Positions 33,602 through 42,558 of a DNA stretch of 64,000 nucleotides are shown piece after piece (position 1 is the first letter of the stretch; every line of letters begins with the position of its first letter). Source of the DNA: Rubrobacter_A sp965214435 (GTDB lineage: Bacteria > Actinomycetota > Rubrobacteria > Rubrobacterales > Rubrobacteraceae); assembly GCA_965214435.1 (NCBI GenBank), contig OZ243960.1, positions 1,984,001-2,048,000 on the forward strand, written 5' to 3'. Made by a program: the position numbers and the translations under genes. The notes under the pieces were generated by a model. The model saw only the letters and a list, made by a program, of their open reading frames with translations. It was not told the DNA's origin and ran no database searches.

Positions 33602-34045
33602 CTACCGTCCGGCGGCGCGGTCTATCTCAAACCACACGCAGGTGGAGGTGTTGCGATACGTACCCCACCGGTCGGACAGGGTGTCGATCAGGTACAGTCC
33701 CCAGCCGGAAGAGAGGTCATCCTCCGTCACCGGCTCCGGCGGCTCGAAATCCGTGCCGGAGTCCCGGACTTCCACCCGGACTACCCAGGGAGAGGTCTGT
33801 ACCCGGACGCCGATCCGCCCTCCGGCTTCCGGCCGGACGTGAAGGACGCTGTTCGTTACCAGTTCGCTGACCAGCAGACGGAGAAGTTCCAACCGCTCGA
33901 AAGATACCTGGCCCGAGAGCTTGCCCAGAGATTGCCGGGCGACCGCTACCGAGGCGGGTTCCATATCCAGTTGTAGCTCAATATCTGCGCTCACGGTCTG
34001 ATCTTCCTCTATGGCTGTATAGGATATACCCTGGTAACCGCCCAC
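33602..34045 (-). CDS. Anti-sigma/serine-kinase type ATP-binding protein (HATPase)
   Basis: 147 residues, single GHKL ATPase domain of the RsbW/SpoIIAB-like family: N-box LLRLLVSELVTNSVLHV, G1 box VRVEVRDSGTDFEPP, G2 box SSGWGLYLIDTLSDRWG. Such proteins phosphorylate an anti-sigma antagonist or hold a sigma factor; no sigma factor or STAS gene is adjacent. Transcribed convergently with the PPOX fusion gene. Confidence 0.85.
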   Translation of the reverse strand: MGGYQGISYTAIEEDQTVSADIELQLDMEPASVAVARQSLGKLSGQVSFERLELLRLLVSELVTNSVLHVRPEAGGRIGVRVQTSPWVVRVEVRDSGTDFEPPEPVTEDDLSSGWGLYLIDTLSDRWGTYRNTSTCVWFEIDRAAGR

Positions 34046-34333
34046 TAAACCTTTCGGGCCATTGTATCCAGAAAACCACTTCGGGCAATTACCACTACGC
34101 TCTCAACGTCTCTTGCGAGGAAATTTCGCAAAAACCTTACCGGACACCGAGACGCAAACGACCCGCCGTGGCGTCCGCCGTGGCGGCTCAAGAACGCTAC
34201 AGAACAGAGTTGCCGGCGAGGTCTCACCCGCGACCCCGTCGAAGCCCGAACAGCTCCGCTGAGAGAGCACGCTTACTCATAAAGCGAGGGTCCGGCTTAG
34301 AAAGCACAACGCTCTAACTGCGGATACGGAAAC
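34046..34333. other. Intergenic region with a small inverted repeat
   Basis: 288 bp between the HATPase gene start and the end of the SDR gene. TTGCGA (34113-34118) and TCGCAA (34126-34131) form a 6-bp inverted repeat with a 7-bp gap. No gene or RNA was recognised. Confidence 0.4.
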
Positions 34334-35185
34334 TTAATCGGTCCCACTGCGGGCCGCCGCTTTCTCCGAAGCCCGGATTATCTCCTCCACCTTTCGCGGG
34401 GGGAACTCACGCTCCAGGTATCGCTGGAAAAACGCCGGGAACCACCTCAGCAGCCGGGTGTATCCCGGTACGTTTACCGACCGCGTCCGGCCCTCCATGC
34501 CTCCTATTATCGCCGCCACGACCTGCTCCACGGTGACCATGGCCCACGAGCCACCCTCGTCGTTGCCGCCCCAGAGAGCCTGGCCGACCGGGTCGTGCTT
34601 TGTCCAATACTCCATCGCCGCCGTCTTTATAAAGGTCGGATAGACGACCCCGACTCTCGCGCCGGAGCCCCGCACTTCGAGCCGGAAAGAATCCGCCATC
34701 GCGGCCACCCCGGCCTTCGAGGCCGTGTAGTGGGCTTGTAGCGGCGAATGGAAGTCCGCTGCGGTGGAAGACACGATCTGGAAGTACCCTTGAGCGCGCA
34801 TCACGTGGGGCGAGGCCGAACGCAGGGTGTGGTACACGCCTAACAGGTTGATGTTGATGACCTTGTGGAACGCCGCCGGGTCTCCGGTCGCGATCGGCTC
34901 GAAGCTGTCGATCCCGGCGTTCGCCACCACCACGTCCAGCCGGCCGAAGTGCTCGATTATCTCTTCTACGGCACGCTCCATGGAACCGAGATCTGTTACG
35001 TCCGCCACAAAGCTCTGTGCCGGATAGCCCAGGTCTTTTTGTAGTTCTTGCAGAGGCTCTTCCTGGATGTCTACCGGGGCGACGCGGGCGCCGCTCTTGT
35101 GGAGCATCCGGACCAGAGCCTCCCCGATCCCCTGGGCGGCCCCGGTCACCATTACCACTCTGCCCGGAAGCTCGTAGCGGCTCAT
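34334..35185 (-). CDS. Short-chain dehydrogenase/reductase
   Basis: 283 residues, classical SDR with intact signatures: TGAAQGIG (cofactor), VVVANAGI, IVSSTAADF (catalytic Ser) and HYTASKAG (Tyr, Lys). The C-terminal extension of about 90 residues (GMEGRTRSVNVPGYTRLLRWFPAFFQRYLEREF) is common in SDRs linked to lipid or steroid-like substrates. Starts inside the stop of the hydrolase gene (4-bp overlap). Member of the minus-strand operon 38508 to 34334. Confidence 0.88.
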   Translation of the reverse strand: MSRYELPGRVVMVTGAAQGIGEALVRMLHKSGARVAPVDIQEEPLQELQKDLGYPAQSFVADVTDLGSMERAVEEIIEHFGRLDVVVANAGIDSFEPIATGDPAAFHKVININLLGVYHTLRSASPHVMRAQGYFQIVSSTAADFHSPLQAHYTASKAGVAAMADSFRLEVRGSGARVGVVYPTFIKTAAMEYWTKHDPVGQALWGGNDEGGSWAMVTVEQVVAAIIGGMEGRTRSVNVPGYTRLLRWFPAFFQRYLEREFPPRKVEEIIRASEKAAARSGTD

Positions 35186-36111
35186 CGGGTTGCCTCCTTT
35201 TCACGTTTGGGGTTAGGGACTTGCAGGTGTTTGGCGAGGAACGAGATCTGATCCTCTACCGCCGTCTCGAAAGCATCCCCGGCGTAAATCTCGAAGTGCT
35301 GAATGGGATAACGTTTGAGGACGGAGTTTGGGGCGTCCCGGGCGACGCGGTATATCGGGCCGGGCGGGGTAACGACGTCCATTTCGGCGGCGGTGTACAT
35401 GATAGGACACTGGATATCCCCGGCTCTTTTACCCGGCCGGTAGTTGGGTATCTGGAGTACCACCCGTGCCGCCACCCGGTTCTCCCAGTTAGAGCCTTCG
35501 GGTGTCAGTTCGAGGCTTCCGATAGCATCCGGTGAGGTCATCATGGCGAGGTCGCCGGGCTCTCCGACCAGTGGCAGGTATACCGGGGATTCACCGCGCC
35601 GGGCGCGCCACAGGTCCTTGAGCGCCTCCCGGATCAACCGCGCCGACTGCCGCACGTCCGCACTCGCCGCCGACCGACCGTCGCAGAACGGAATCTGCGA
35701 CACTATGGCCGCTATGGCGCTGTCCTCCGCGCCGATGCTTTGTACGTGCCCGCCGCTAAACGACGTTCCCCACAGGGCGACCCGCGCACCGTCCACCTCG
35801 GGCCGGGAGCGCATCTCGGCCAGCGCGGCGCGCCAGTCTTCTAGCTGCTTTTTTATGTCGAGCAACTGCCGGGGTTCGCCGCCGCTCGCGCCGAAATGCC
35901 GGTAGTCGAAGAGCAGCACCGCCATGCCGGCCTCCGCGAAACGTCCCGCGTAAGATTCCAGCGGCCCTTCACGGGTACCCCCCAGACCCGCGGCCATGAC
36001 GACGCCGGGTCGGGGTGTCCCGTCTGTCGAATTTTCGTCTGGAACGTAGAGCCACCCGGAGATTTCGTCGTTGCCAGAGCGGATAAGGACTTCGGTTCGG
36101 GATTGGACCAT
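35182..36111 (-). CDS. Alpha/beta hydrolase
   Basis: 309 residues. Nucleophile elbow GTSFSGG (Ser), oxyanion region MAAGLGGTREGPLESYAGRFAEAGMAVLLFDYRHFGASGG, late acidic residue in CPIMYTAAEMDVVTPPG and catalytic His in QHFEIYAGDAFE. Resembles the X-Pro dipeptidyl-peptidase/acetylxylan-esterase-like group of hydrolases. Probably an esterase or related hydrolase acting in the same catabolic route as the neighbouring SDR and transporter. Confidence 0.85.
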   Translation of the reverse strand: MVQSRTEVLIRSGNDEISGWLYVPDENSTDGTPRPGVVMAAGLGGTREGPLESYAGRFAEAGMAVLLFDYRHFGASGGEPRQLLDIKKQLEDWRAALAEMRSRPEVDGARVALWGTSFSGGHVQSIGAEDSAIAAIVSQIPFCDGRSAASADVRQSARLIREALKDLWRARRGESPVYLPLVGEPGDLAMMTSPDAIGSLELTPEGSNWENRVAARVVLQIPNYRPGKRAGDIQCPIMYTAAEMDVVTPPGPIYRVARDAPNSVLKRYPIQHFEIYAGDAFETAVEDQISFLAKHLQVPNPKREKEATR

Positions 36112-36120
36112 TTTTGCTCC

Positions 36121-37545
36121 TTAGGATAGTTTGCTTTGTCGCTCGCCGGGTTCAGTGACTGGTAGAGCCTCAGCGTGCCGGGCCGCCAGTTCCTCCTGCG
36201 CCCGCCGGTGGGCGGAGCGTGTGATGGGGTAGCGCCACGTCAGGAAGATCGCCAGTCCGAAGATGACCGCGGCTACCGGGCCGACGATCAGCTCTAGACC
36301 GCTGACGGTAAAGTCCGTCTGCGTTGCCACACCTTGCTGATAGCCAAACACGGCCACGACGATACCGTTGGCGAAAACCCCGACTGAGCCGGCGGTCTTC
36401 TGGCCGAAAGTAAAGAGCGAGAAAAACACTCCTTCCCGCCGCCGACCGCGTTCCAGCTCGTCGAACTCGATGACGTCGGGTAGCATGGACCAAGGGAAAA
36501 GGGTTACCGCCGACACCCCGATCCCGTTTACCATCACCATCGCGAACAGGACTACCGAGAATTGTCCGGCCGGTACGATAAAGACGAGCGCCAGAAGGCT
36601 ACCGCCCTGGAATACGAGCCCGGCGATCAAGGCCCCGCGCTTACCGGCCCGGGCCGAGACCGCGGCCCACAAGGGAAAGGCCAGGATAGCCGTCCCGAAT
36701 AGCAGGCCGAGCAGGATCGGCTGTTGTTCCGGCCCGAGCCCGAGCGCTGACTCCAGATAGAACGGCAAGATAGAGTTCACGATCATGAGCCCCAGCGTAA
36801 CAACTACAAAGAGTGCGAATATCTGTGGAAAGCCTCGCGTGGCAAAGGCGGTGCGGATCTCAGCCGGCAGGCCGATCGGGCTCTCTCGCGCCGAAACCGT
36901 ACCCGCCAAAACAGCCGGCGGCGGCTCCTCTACGGTCTTGCCGGTGATAACGAAGCTGGCGGCGATAAGAGCGCCGAAGACACCAGCCATCACCAGCCAT
37001 CCCGACGGGGAACTGGACGCCAGGTCGTCCGTGCCCGTGACCGCCAGCACGACCGCGGGCGGCAAGGTAAAGGCGAGCATGTTGGCGATCAGGCCGAAGG
37101 TGAACCGGTAGCTGTTGACCCTGGTGCGCTCGTCGTAGTCCGGGGCGAGTTCGGGCAGGAGGGAGAGGTAGGGCATGATCACGACGGTGTACAGCGCCGA
37201 GAACAGCGCGAACCCCAGCACGGCCAGCAAGAAATTCGCCGTGTCCGCCAGCGGCAACAGCCACATTAGCGCGAAGCTCGCTCCGGCCGGCAGCGCGCCC
37301 CACCGCATGAAGATTAGCCGTCCGAAGCGCGGCCGCCACCGGTCGGACAGAATCCCCATTACGGGGTCCAAAACCGCATCGAACAACCGGCCCAGAACAA
37401 ACGTCGTTCCAGCCAGGACTGGGGCGAGCCCGGCGATGTTGATCAGGAAGTACAGCAGCCAGGTGTTGATCGCCACGTAGGAGAGCGTCCCGCCGACGTC
37501 GCCCACGCCATACCCTAGCTTCTGACCCACGGAAAGCTCTCGCAA
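36121..37545 (-). CDS. GPH-type sugar:cation symporter (MFS, MelB-like)
   Basis: 474 residues, twelve predicted helices. The first segment KLGYGVGDVGGTLSYVAINTWLLYFL and the loop LFDAVLDPVMGILSDRWRPRFGR are characteristic of the glycoside-pentoside-hexuronide symporters (MelB, XynP). It would import a glycoside or uronide with Na+ or H+. It lies 9 bp before the hydrolase gene, so imported compound could be cleaved and then oxidised by the operon's enzymes. Confidence 0.87.
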   Translation of the reverse strand: MRELSVGQKLGYGVGDVGGTLSYVAINTWLLYFLINIAGLAPVLAGTTFVLGRLFDAVLDPVMGILSDRWRPRFGRLIFMRWGALPAGASFALMWLLPLADTANFLLAVLGFALFSALYTVVIMPYLSLLPELAPDYDERTRVNSYRFTFGLIANMLAFTLPPAVVLAVTGTDDLASSSPSGWLVMAGVFGALIAASFVITGKTVEEPPPAVLAGTVSARESPIGLPAEIRTAFATRGFPQIFALFVVVTLGLMIVNSILPFYLESALGLGPEQQPILLGLLFGTAILAFPLWAAVSARAGKRGALIAGLVFQGGSLLALVFIVPAGQFSVVLFAMVMVNGIGVSAVTLFPWSMLPDVIEFDELERGRRREGVFFSLFTFGQKTAGSVGVFANGIVVAVFGYQQGVATQTDFTVSGLELIVGPVAAVIFGLAIFLTWRYPITRSAHRRAQEELAARHAEALPVTEPGERQSKLS

Positions 37546-37590
37546 AGTCCCTACACCCCCGTCGTACCGCTAGCCGGTCTCCGCCCGAAC

Positions 37591-38508
37591 TTACAGGGCC
37601 GTTTTCAACGCCTCCCCGCTGTCGTAGCGGGGGCTCCAGCCGGTCGCCTTCATCTTTGCGTTGCTCACCACCGTGTCGCCTAGAGTCGCCGCCAGCCACG
37701 ACGCATGCGTGGGCGAGCCCATGTACCGCCACCGGAAAGCCATCGTCGTCCGCGCCAGCCATACCGGGACCACCGGAGCATCCCCCGCCCCGATGACCTT
37801 CAGGAAGTCGTTCCAGCGCGTGCTGTCGTCCGGCGCCAGGTTATACGCGCCCGGTAGATCCTCCCCCACAGCCTTCGCGAAAGCCTCGGCCACGGCATCC
37901 TCGTGAACGAACTGCATCCGGGGGTCAAGGCCCCGAAACCTCGCGGCGTTCCGGCGATAATTCTCGATGGTCACCTTATTCCGGGGCCCGATGATGAACG
38001 TCGGCCGGAGCCTTGTTAACACCGTTCCCGACTCTCTCAGCTCTTCCTGAACGATACGCTCCGAAACCGCTTTGCCATTTGCGTAGTAGAACTCCGAAAC
38101 GCCCCGGCCCCGCGGAAAGTCCTCTGTTATGCCTCCCCTTCCCCGGATGGCGTAGGGCTCGTAGGCCGAGTTGCTGCTAGCATGAACAAAGCGCCGCACC
38201 CCATTGGCCGCGGCAGCCCTGGCTACGTTCCGCGTCCCGTTCAAGTTTATGTCGTCCCGCACGGCCTCCGGCATGCTCGCCGACCAGGAAACTACGAAAG
38301 CCGTGTGAACGACGACCTCGTGTCCCGCCATCGCCGACAAGATCTCCGGGGACCGGATGTCCATTTTTAAGAACTCCACCCCGGGCGGCAGAGAACCCGG
38401 CGGTGAAACGTCGACTCCCGTAACACCCTCGACCCCCGCCATCCTCGCCAGACGTCTCGCCAGTACATCACCAAGATAGCCGCCGATACCGGTCAAGAAA
38501 ATCCTCAT
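37591..38508 (-). CDS. NAD-dependent epimerase/dehydratase family protein
   Basis: 305 residues, extended SDR. Nucleotide site FLTGIGGYLGDVLARRLAR, then DIRSPEILSAMAGHEVVVHTAFV, HASSNSAYEPYA (Ser) and the YYANGKAVSE variant of YxxxK: Tyr followed by Ala-Asn-Gly-Lys, thus intact. It probably oxidises, reduces or epimerises a sugar or similar metabolite. First gene of the minus-strand operon; a 12-bp palindrome lies 43 bp upstream of its start. Confidence 0.86.
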   Translation of the reverse strand: MRIFLTGIGGYLGDVLARRLARMAGVEGVTGVDVSPPGSLPPGVEFLKMDIRSPEILSAMAGHEVVVHTAFVVSWSASMPEAVRDDINLNGTRNVARAAAANGVRRFVHASSNSAYEPYAIRGRGGITEDFPRGRGVSEFYYANGKAVSERIVQEELRESGTVLTRLRPTFIIGPRNKVTIENYRRNAARFRGLDPRMQFVHEDAVAEAFAKAVGEDLPGAYNLAPDDSTRWNDFLKVIGAGDAPVVPVWLARTTMAFRWRYMGSPTHASWLAATLGDTVVSNAKMKATGWSPRYDSGEALKTAL

Positions 38509-38551
38509 CCCCAGAAAGCCTCCTCCTGCACCCTCGACTCCGTTTCCTACA

Positions 38552-38563
38552 TCCCATATGGGA
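38552..38563. promoter_or_regulatory. Candidate operator upstream of the sugar-type operon
   Basis: Perfect 12-bp palindrome TCCCATATGGGA, 43 bp before the epimerase start. It fits an operator for a dimeric repressor, but no regulator gene lies nearby. Confidence 0.45.
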
Positions 38564-38946
38564 ACACCCCAAAAACTGATAGTGAGATCATATTATGTTT
38601 TGGACGGTGGCGCAAGGCAGAGAGTGTGGACAGCAGTTTTGGGTGTACTGCGGCGCTGGTTTCGGTGACGGACATTTGATGCCATTTGACGGGCATATTG
38701 CGCTTGGTGGGAGAAGGATGTAAGAACATGGTAGTTGCAGGATTACTTACGCTTGTAAGGTTGGCGGACTAATGGAATCTACCCTCCGACGGTGTGATAC
38801 CCCTGACAAGGCAGGTATTCGTCTTGCGGGCTCGCTTTGTCCGAGAGAAACTATGCAATTCGCTGGGTGAGTCGCGCGCGACGTGCACGATGTGCGGCGA
38901 GCCACGGCTCGGAGGGCTCATAAATGAAAGAAAGGGCGGGTAAGAA
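38564..38946. other. Non-coding or decayed spacer
   Basis: About 380 bp with mixed base composition lower in GC than the neighbours. Short open frames on both strands match nothing I recognise. It precedes the oxidoreductase remnant and may be what is left of a former gene or insertion. Confidence 0.4.
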
Positions 38947-39108
38947 GTGGTCAAGTTAGGATTTACTGGTCTGAGCATCATATCTGAGTTTCACTTGGTG
39001 AGCCTTGCTGGAACTTATTCCACGATAGCCGCCGTGAGCGACGTGAACGAAGAGCGTGTTAGAGAAGTGGCCCGGCAACACATCGAGGCCGGGTGCTTGG
39101 CTGGGTCC
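38947..39108 (+). pseudogene. N-terminal remnant of a Gfo/Idh/MocA oxidoreductase
   Basis: GTG start followed by VKLGFTGLSIISEFHLVSLAG, then TYSTIAAVSDVNEERVREVARQHIEAGCLAG. This is the Rossmann opening of Gfo/Idh/MocA dehydrogenases (usual pattern VGIVGCGxIaxxHLxaLa...VaavaDvdxera). The similarity stops after about 50 residues, while such enzymes are about 350 residues long, so this is a truncated fragment. Sugar-type genes upstream suggest it once belonged to a carbohydrate cluster. Confidence 0.55.
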
Positions 39109-39223
39109 GTGTGGTCCGGCGCGCCGGGTTCTCGTTGTTCGCTCTGTGGCTTCTCTACCCGGACAACGCGGGTCCTTCGTACTAATATACGGGGCGTCGT
39201 CAAACGAGAGGAGCAGACGCATC

Positions 39224-39700
39224 ATGGGTGGACAGAGGTCTCGGCAACGAGGGCAGCAGCAACAGCAGAACCCGCCGCTCCAGAGCGACCGGGGTAACAC
39301 CACGGTCCAGGAGATCGTGGTTTCCAAGGTCGCGGGTCTCGCGGCTCAGGAGATAGAAGGCGTCCAGATGGGTGGCAGCACGTCTAACGCTGTCGGAGGC
39401 TTTCTCGGCGGTGTCACCGGCGGCGGTAGCAACCAGACTCGCGGCGTCAACGTCGAAGTAGGTCAGGAGGAAGCGGCCGCGGACCTTTCCATGAGCATCG
39501 AGTACGGCCGGTCTATACCGGAAGTCTCCGAGGCGGTACGCCAGAACGTCATAAACAGGGTCGAGAACCTCGTGGGTCTGCGGGTCACCGAGGTGAACAT
39601 CGTGGTTAACGACGTGATGCTACAGGAGAACCGGCCCTACCAGGAGCGCCAGCGCGAGGTCGCGCAGGAGTCCCAGCAACAGGCGCAGCAGTCCAGCTAG
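39224..39700 (+). CDS. Asp23/Gls24 family envelope stress protein
   Basis: 158 residues from ATG 39224 (MGGQRSRQRGQQQQQ). A Gln/Arg-rich head and a Gln/Ser-rich tail flank the Asp23 domain: NTTVQEIVVSKVAGLAAQEIEGVQMG...RGVNVEVGQEEAAADLSMSIEYGRSIPEVSEAVRQNVINRVENLVGLRVTEVNIVVNDVML. Family members sit at the membrane in Firmicutes and are abundant stress or stationary-phase proteins. A run of Gly residues separates the two parts of the domain. A strong terminator follows. Confidence 0.88.
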   Translation: MGGQRSRQRGQQQQQNPPLQSDRGNTTVQEIVVSKVAGLAAQEIEGVQMGGSTSNAVGGFLGGVTGGGSNQTRGVNVEVGQEEAAADLSMSIEYGRSIPEVSEAVRQNVINRVENLVGLRVTEVNIVVNDVMLQENRPYQERQREVAQESQQQAQQSS

Positions 39701-39742
39701 CGCGCTACCTAAAGACCGGGGGCGGGTAACGCCTCCTCTACC

Positions 39743-39782
39743 ACGCCGCTGCGGGCTGACGCTGCCCGCGGCGGCGTTTTTT
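39743..39782 (+). terminator. Rho-independent terminator after the Asp23 gene
   Basis: A GC-rich stem formed by ACGCCGC-GCGGG with CCCGC-GCGGCGT, loop around CTGACGCTG, followed by TTTTTT (39777-39782). Confidence 0.85.
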
Positions 39783-39838
39783 GCGTAAGTGGCGTCCGTC
39801 CCCGGCTATGTCTACCGCTCCCGCCATCCGGGTATGTT

Positions 39839-40552
39839 GTGGAGGTGGATAAGCGAGTTTTAGGCAGCGTCTACCGGACCGGACGCCGCGTGGGCCGGGA
39901 GGTCCGGCGGGGACGTCGGGCGCTTCTGAGCGGGACCGAGGTTCGGCGCTATTTGAAAGAGCATCGGGTACGGAAGCTGCAACTCGGGGCTGGTCATAAC
40001 CTGCTCCCCGGATGGTTGAATACCGACCGGGACCCGAACTCCGGGGCGGTACACTTGAACGCCGCGAGGCCGTTCCCGATTGCGGACGGCACCTTCGACT
40101 ACGTATTTGCTGAACACCTGATCGAGCACTTCCCCCACGAAAGCGGCCTCGCCATGTTGCGCGAGTGCTACCGGGTGCTCCGCCCCGGAGGCCACATCCG
40201 GGTCTCCACCCCGGACCTCGAAAAAATCATAGGTCTGCAGTACGCCCCGCCCGGCGGCATAGAACAGCGGTACGTCCGCTGGCTGGTGGACGGCTACGCA
40301 CCAACCGCCGAAAGTTACCGGGCCTCGTACGCCATAAACCAGGTCTTCAGGGGCTGGGGGCACAGCTTTCTCTACGACCGCGGCACTCTGCAAGCTACGC
40401 TGGAGAAGGCCGACTTTACCACTGTAACCGGCCACGCGTTCGGCCAGAGCGACGACCCGGCGCTGGCCGGCATAGAAGGCCACGGCGTAGAAGCCGGCAA
40501 CGCGGACCTGAGCGCCTTCGAGACCTTCACGCTCGAAGCCCAACGCCCCTGA
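39839..40552 (+). CDS. Class I SAM-dependent methyltransferase
   Basis: 237 residues. Motif I KLQLGAGHNLLPGWLNTD, then FPIADGTFDYVFAEHLIEHFPHESGLAMLRECYRVLRPGGHIRVSTPDLEKI: the pattern of predicted methyltransferases found with glycan or secondary-metabolite genes. A basic N-terminus (RTGRRVGREVRRGRRALLSG) precedes the domain. GTG start. The acceptor is not evident. Confidence 0.85.
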   Translation: MEVDKRVLGSVYRTGRRVGREVRRGRRALLSGTEVRRYLKEHRVRKLQLGAGHNLLPGWLNTDRDPNSGAVHLNAARPFPIADGTFDYVFAEHLIEHFPHESGLAMLRECYRVLRPGGHIRVSTPDLEKIIGLQYAPPGGIEQRYVRWLVDGYAPTAESYRASYAINQVFRGWGHSFLYDRGTLQATLEKADFTTVTGHAFGQSDDPALAGIEGHGVEAGNADLSAFETFTLEAQRP

Positions 40553-40655
40553 CCTTCTCGGGTAGAGGACTCTAACCAGCCGGGTTATGCTAAGGTATCG
40601 GCGGGTCTGGGGAGAGCCTTGAAGGAGTTTCGCAAAGGAGAGAGCCGCTCTGCAC

Positions 40656-41660
40656 GTGTACAGCGACGCCGCCTCGGGGCGTCACGTTAACTTTACAGCC
40701 ACCATCGAAGCCCCGGAAAGGTTCCCGGCGGCGCTCGCCGGGGTCAAAGAAGCGGAGCACGCCGGGTTCTCTGTAGAGTGGCGTTCCTGTAAACCGGCTC
40801 CCGGAGCCGCTCTGAAAGCGGTTCACTCTGCGTCTTACCTGCACCGCCTGGAAAGAATTTCCGCCGCGGGCGGCGGGACCTTGAACCTCGATACCTCACT
40901 CGGTCCGGGCTCTTGGGAAGCCGCTACGCTCGCCAGCGGGGCCGCGATCTCCGCCGCCGAGAGCGCCTTATCCGGGAGAGCCGCATTCGCCGTCGCCCGG
41001 CCGCCGGGTCACCACGCCGGAGAGTCTACCGGCATGGGTTTCTGTCTCCTGAACCACGCGGCGGTCGCCGCCCGCCACGCCCTGGCGAGTGGCGCTTCCC
41101 GGGTCGCCATCCTCGACTGGGACGTCCACCACGGTAACGGCACCCAGGACTTGTTTTACTCAGACCCCGACGTGCTCTACCTCTCCATCCACCAGAGTCC
41201 GTTCTACCCGGGGACCGGCTCCGTACGCGAGGTGGGCGAGGGTCGCGGGGAAGGCTACACCGCGAACGTACCGGTACCCCGCGGCTCCGGGGAAGAGGCG
41301 TTCGCGGCGGCCTTCCATCGGATATTCGTCCCGGTCCTACGTGAGTACCGGCCGGGCTTGATCCTAGTGTCCGCCGGCTACGACGCCCACGCCGACGACC
41401 CGCTCGGCGGCCTGAACCTCACTGCTGGCTCCTACGAGCGTTTCGCCGGCGAACTTGCCGTTCTGGCCGACAGCCTCGGCGCGGCCCCGCCCACCTTCGT
41501 CCTCGAAGGGGGCTACAGCCTGAGCGCTCTAACGTCCTCGGTCGCGGCCACCATCCGCGGCGTCGCAGAGCGTCCCAGGTTCCCGGACTTTGCACGGAAC
41601 GTCTCGCCTGTGGAGTCGGCCCGCGGTAAGCTCTCCAGATTCTGGAACAACCTGCGGTAG
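40656..41660 (+). CDS. Histone-deacetylase-like amidohydrolase (acetylpolyamine/acetoin type)
   Basis: 334 residues with the complete arginase-deacetylase active site: RPPGHHAGESTGMGFCLLNHAAVAA (tandem His), ILDWDVHHGNGTQD (zinc Asp and His), SAGYDAHADDPLGG (zinc Asp) and LEGGYSL. Bacterial members deacetylate acetylpolyamines, acetyl-lysine or process acetoin-related substrates. GTG 40656 is used; GGAGAG stands upstream. The gene begins about 100 bp after the methyltransferase, so it may be cotranscribed. Confidence 0.9.
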   Translation: MYSDAASGRHVNFTATIEAPERFPAALAGVKEAEHAGFSVEWRSCKPAPGAALKAVHSASYLHRLERISAAGGGTLNLDTSLGPGSWEAATLASGAAISAAESALSGRAAFAVARPPGHHAGESTGMGFCLLNHAAVAARHALASGASRVAILDWDVHHGNGTQDLFYSDPDVLYLSIHQSPFYPGTGSVREVGEGRGEGYTANVPVPRGSGEEAFAAAFHRIFVPVLREYRPGLILVSAGYDAHADDPLGGLNLTAGSYERFAGELAVLADSLGAAPPTFVLEGGYSLSALTSSVAATIRGVAERPRFPDFARNVSPVESARGKLSRFWNNLR

Positions 41661-41739
41661 AATCTGGAGTCCAGGTCGTCCTACACTCAAATGTGTGTTA
41701 GTTGCGATATAAACATACGAAAACAGAGAGGTGATTTAG

Positions 41740-42429
41740 ATGCCAGAGCCAATAAAGTTACATTACTGGCCGACGCCGAACGGGTGGAAGGTGGCGATTT
41801 TCCTGGAGGAAGCCGGGCTGCCATATGAGGTGGTGCCGGTCGACATCGCAGCGGGTGACCAGTATGACCCGGAGTACCTCAAGATCAGCCCCAACAACAA
41901 GATGCCCGCGATAGTCGACCCCGAGGGACCGGACGGGGAAGAGGTATCCCTGTTCGAGTCGGGCGCTATCCTGCTCTACCTGGCGGAGAAAACGGGCCGG
42001 TTCTATCCCGCGTCCCCGCGGGACCGCTACACGGCGCTACAGTGGCTGATGTTCCAGATGGGACACGTCGGTCCGATGCTCGGCCAGGCCCACCACTTCC
42101 GCCAGTACGCCCCCGAGACCATAGAGTACGCCGTAGACCGCTACACCAACGAGGCCGCCCGCCTGTACGGCGTCATGGACCGCCACCTCGCCGACAACGA
42201 GTACTTCGCCGGGGAATACTCTATCGTGGACATGGCGGTCTACCCCTGGGTCGTTCCGCACGAGCGCCAGGGCCAGAGTATGGAAGATTACCCGAACCTC
42301 TCCCGCTGGTACGAGAGCGTAAAGAGCCGTCCGGCCGTGGAGCGGGCGCTGGAGGTTGGCAAGGAGCTTACCAAGCCGCTGGACGAGATCGACGAGGAGT
42401 CCCGCAACCGCCTTTTCGGCAACCGCTAG
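41740..42429 (+). CDS. Glutathione S-transferase-like protein (YfcG/YghU type)
   Basis: 229 residues. N-terminal thioredoxin-like half HYWPTPNGWKVAIFLEEAGLPYEVVPVDI with the TPNG motif of nu-class GSTs, the cis-Pro segment NKMPAIVD and the glutathione-binding FESGAILLYLAEK; C-terminal helical half EYFAGEYSIVDMAVYPWV. E. coli YfcG works as a disulfide-bond reductase; since most actinobacteria do not make glutathione, the thiol partner here is uncertain. ATG start follows AGAGAGGTG. Confidence 0.9.
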   Translation: MPEPIKLHYWPTPNGWKVAIFLEEAGLPYEVVPVDIAAGDQYDPEYLKISPNNKMPAIVDPEGPDGEEVSLFESGAILLYLAEKTGRFYPASPRDRYTALQWLMFQMGHVGPMLGQAHHFRQYAPETIEYAVDRYTNEAARLYGVMDRHLADNEYFAGEYSIVDMAVYPWVVPHERQGQSMEDYPNLSRWYESVKSRPAVERALEVGKELTKPLDEIDEESRNRLFGNR

Positions 42430-42558
42430 CCGGGAGTTAGCCGGAAAAACCGCACAGCCGCCACTCTCTCGCCGCTTGACTTTCCGGGCTCGCAAGGTTA
42501 GCGTCCCGGTAGACGACAACTTTTCGGGAAAGGGCGTCGTGATAGTGAGTGGCGCGGG

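Noticed and set aside
39116..39127. GC-rich palindrome CCGGCGCGCCGG as an operator
   Set aside because: It is made only of G and C in a GC-rich genome and lies at the end of a gene remnant, so chance is likely.
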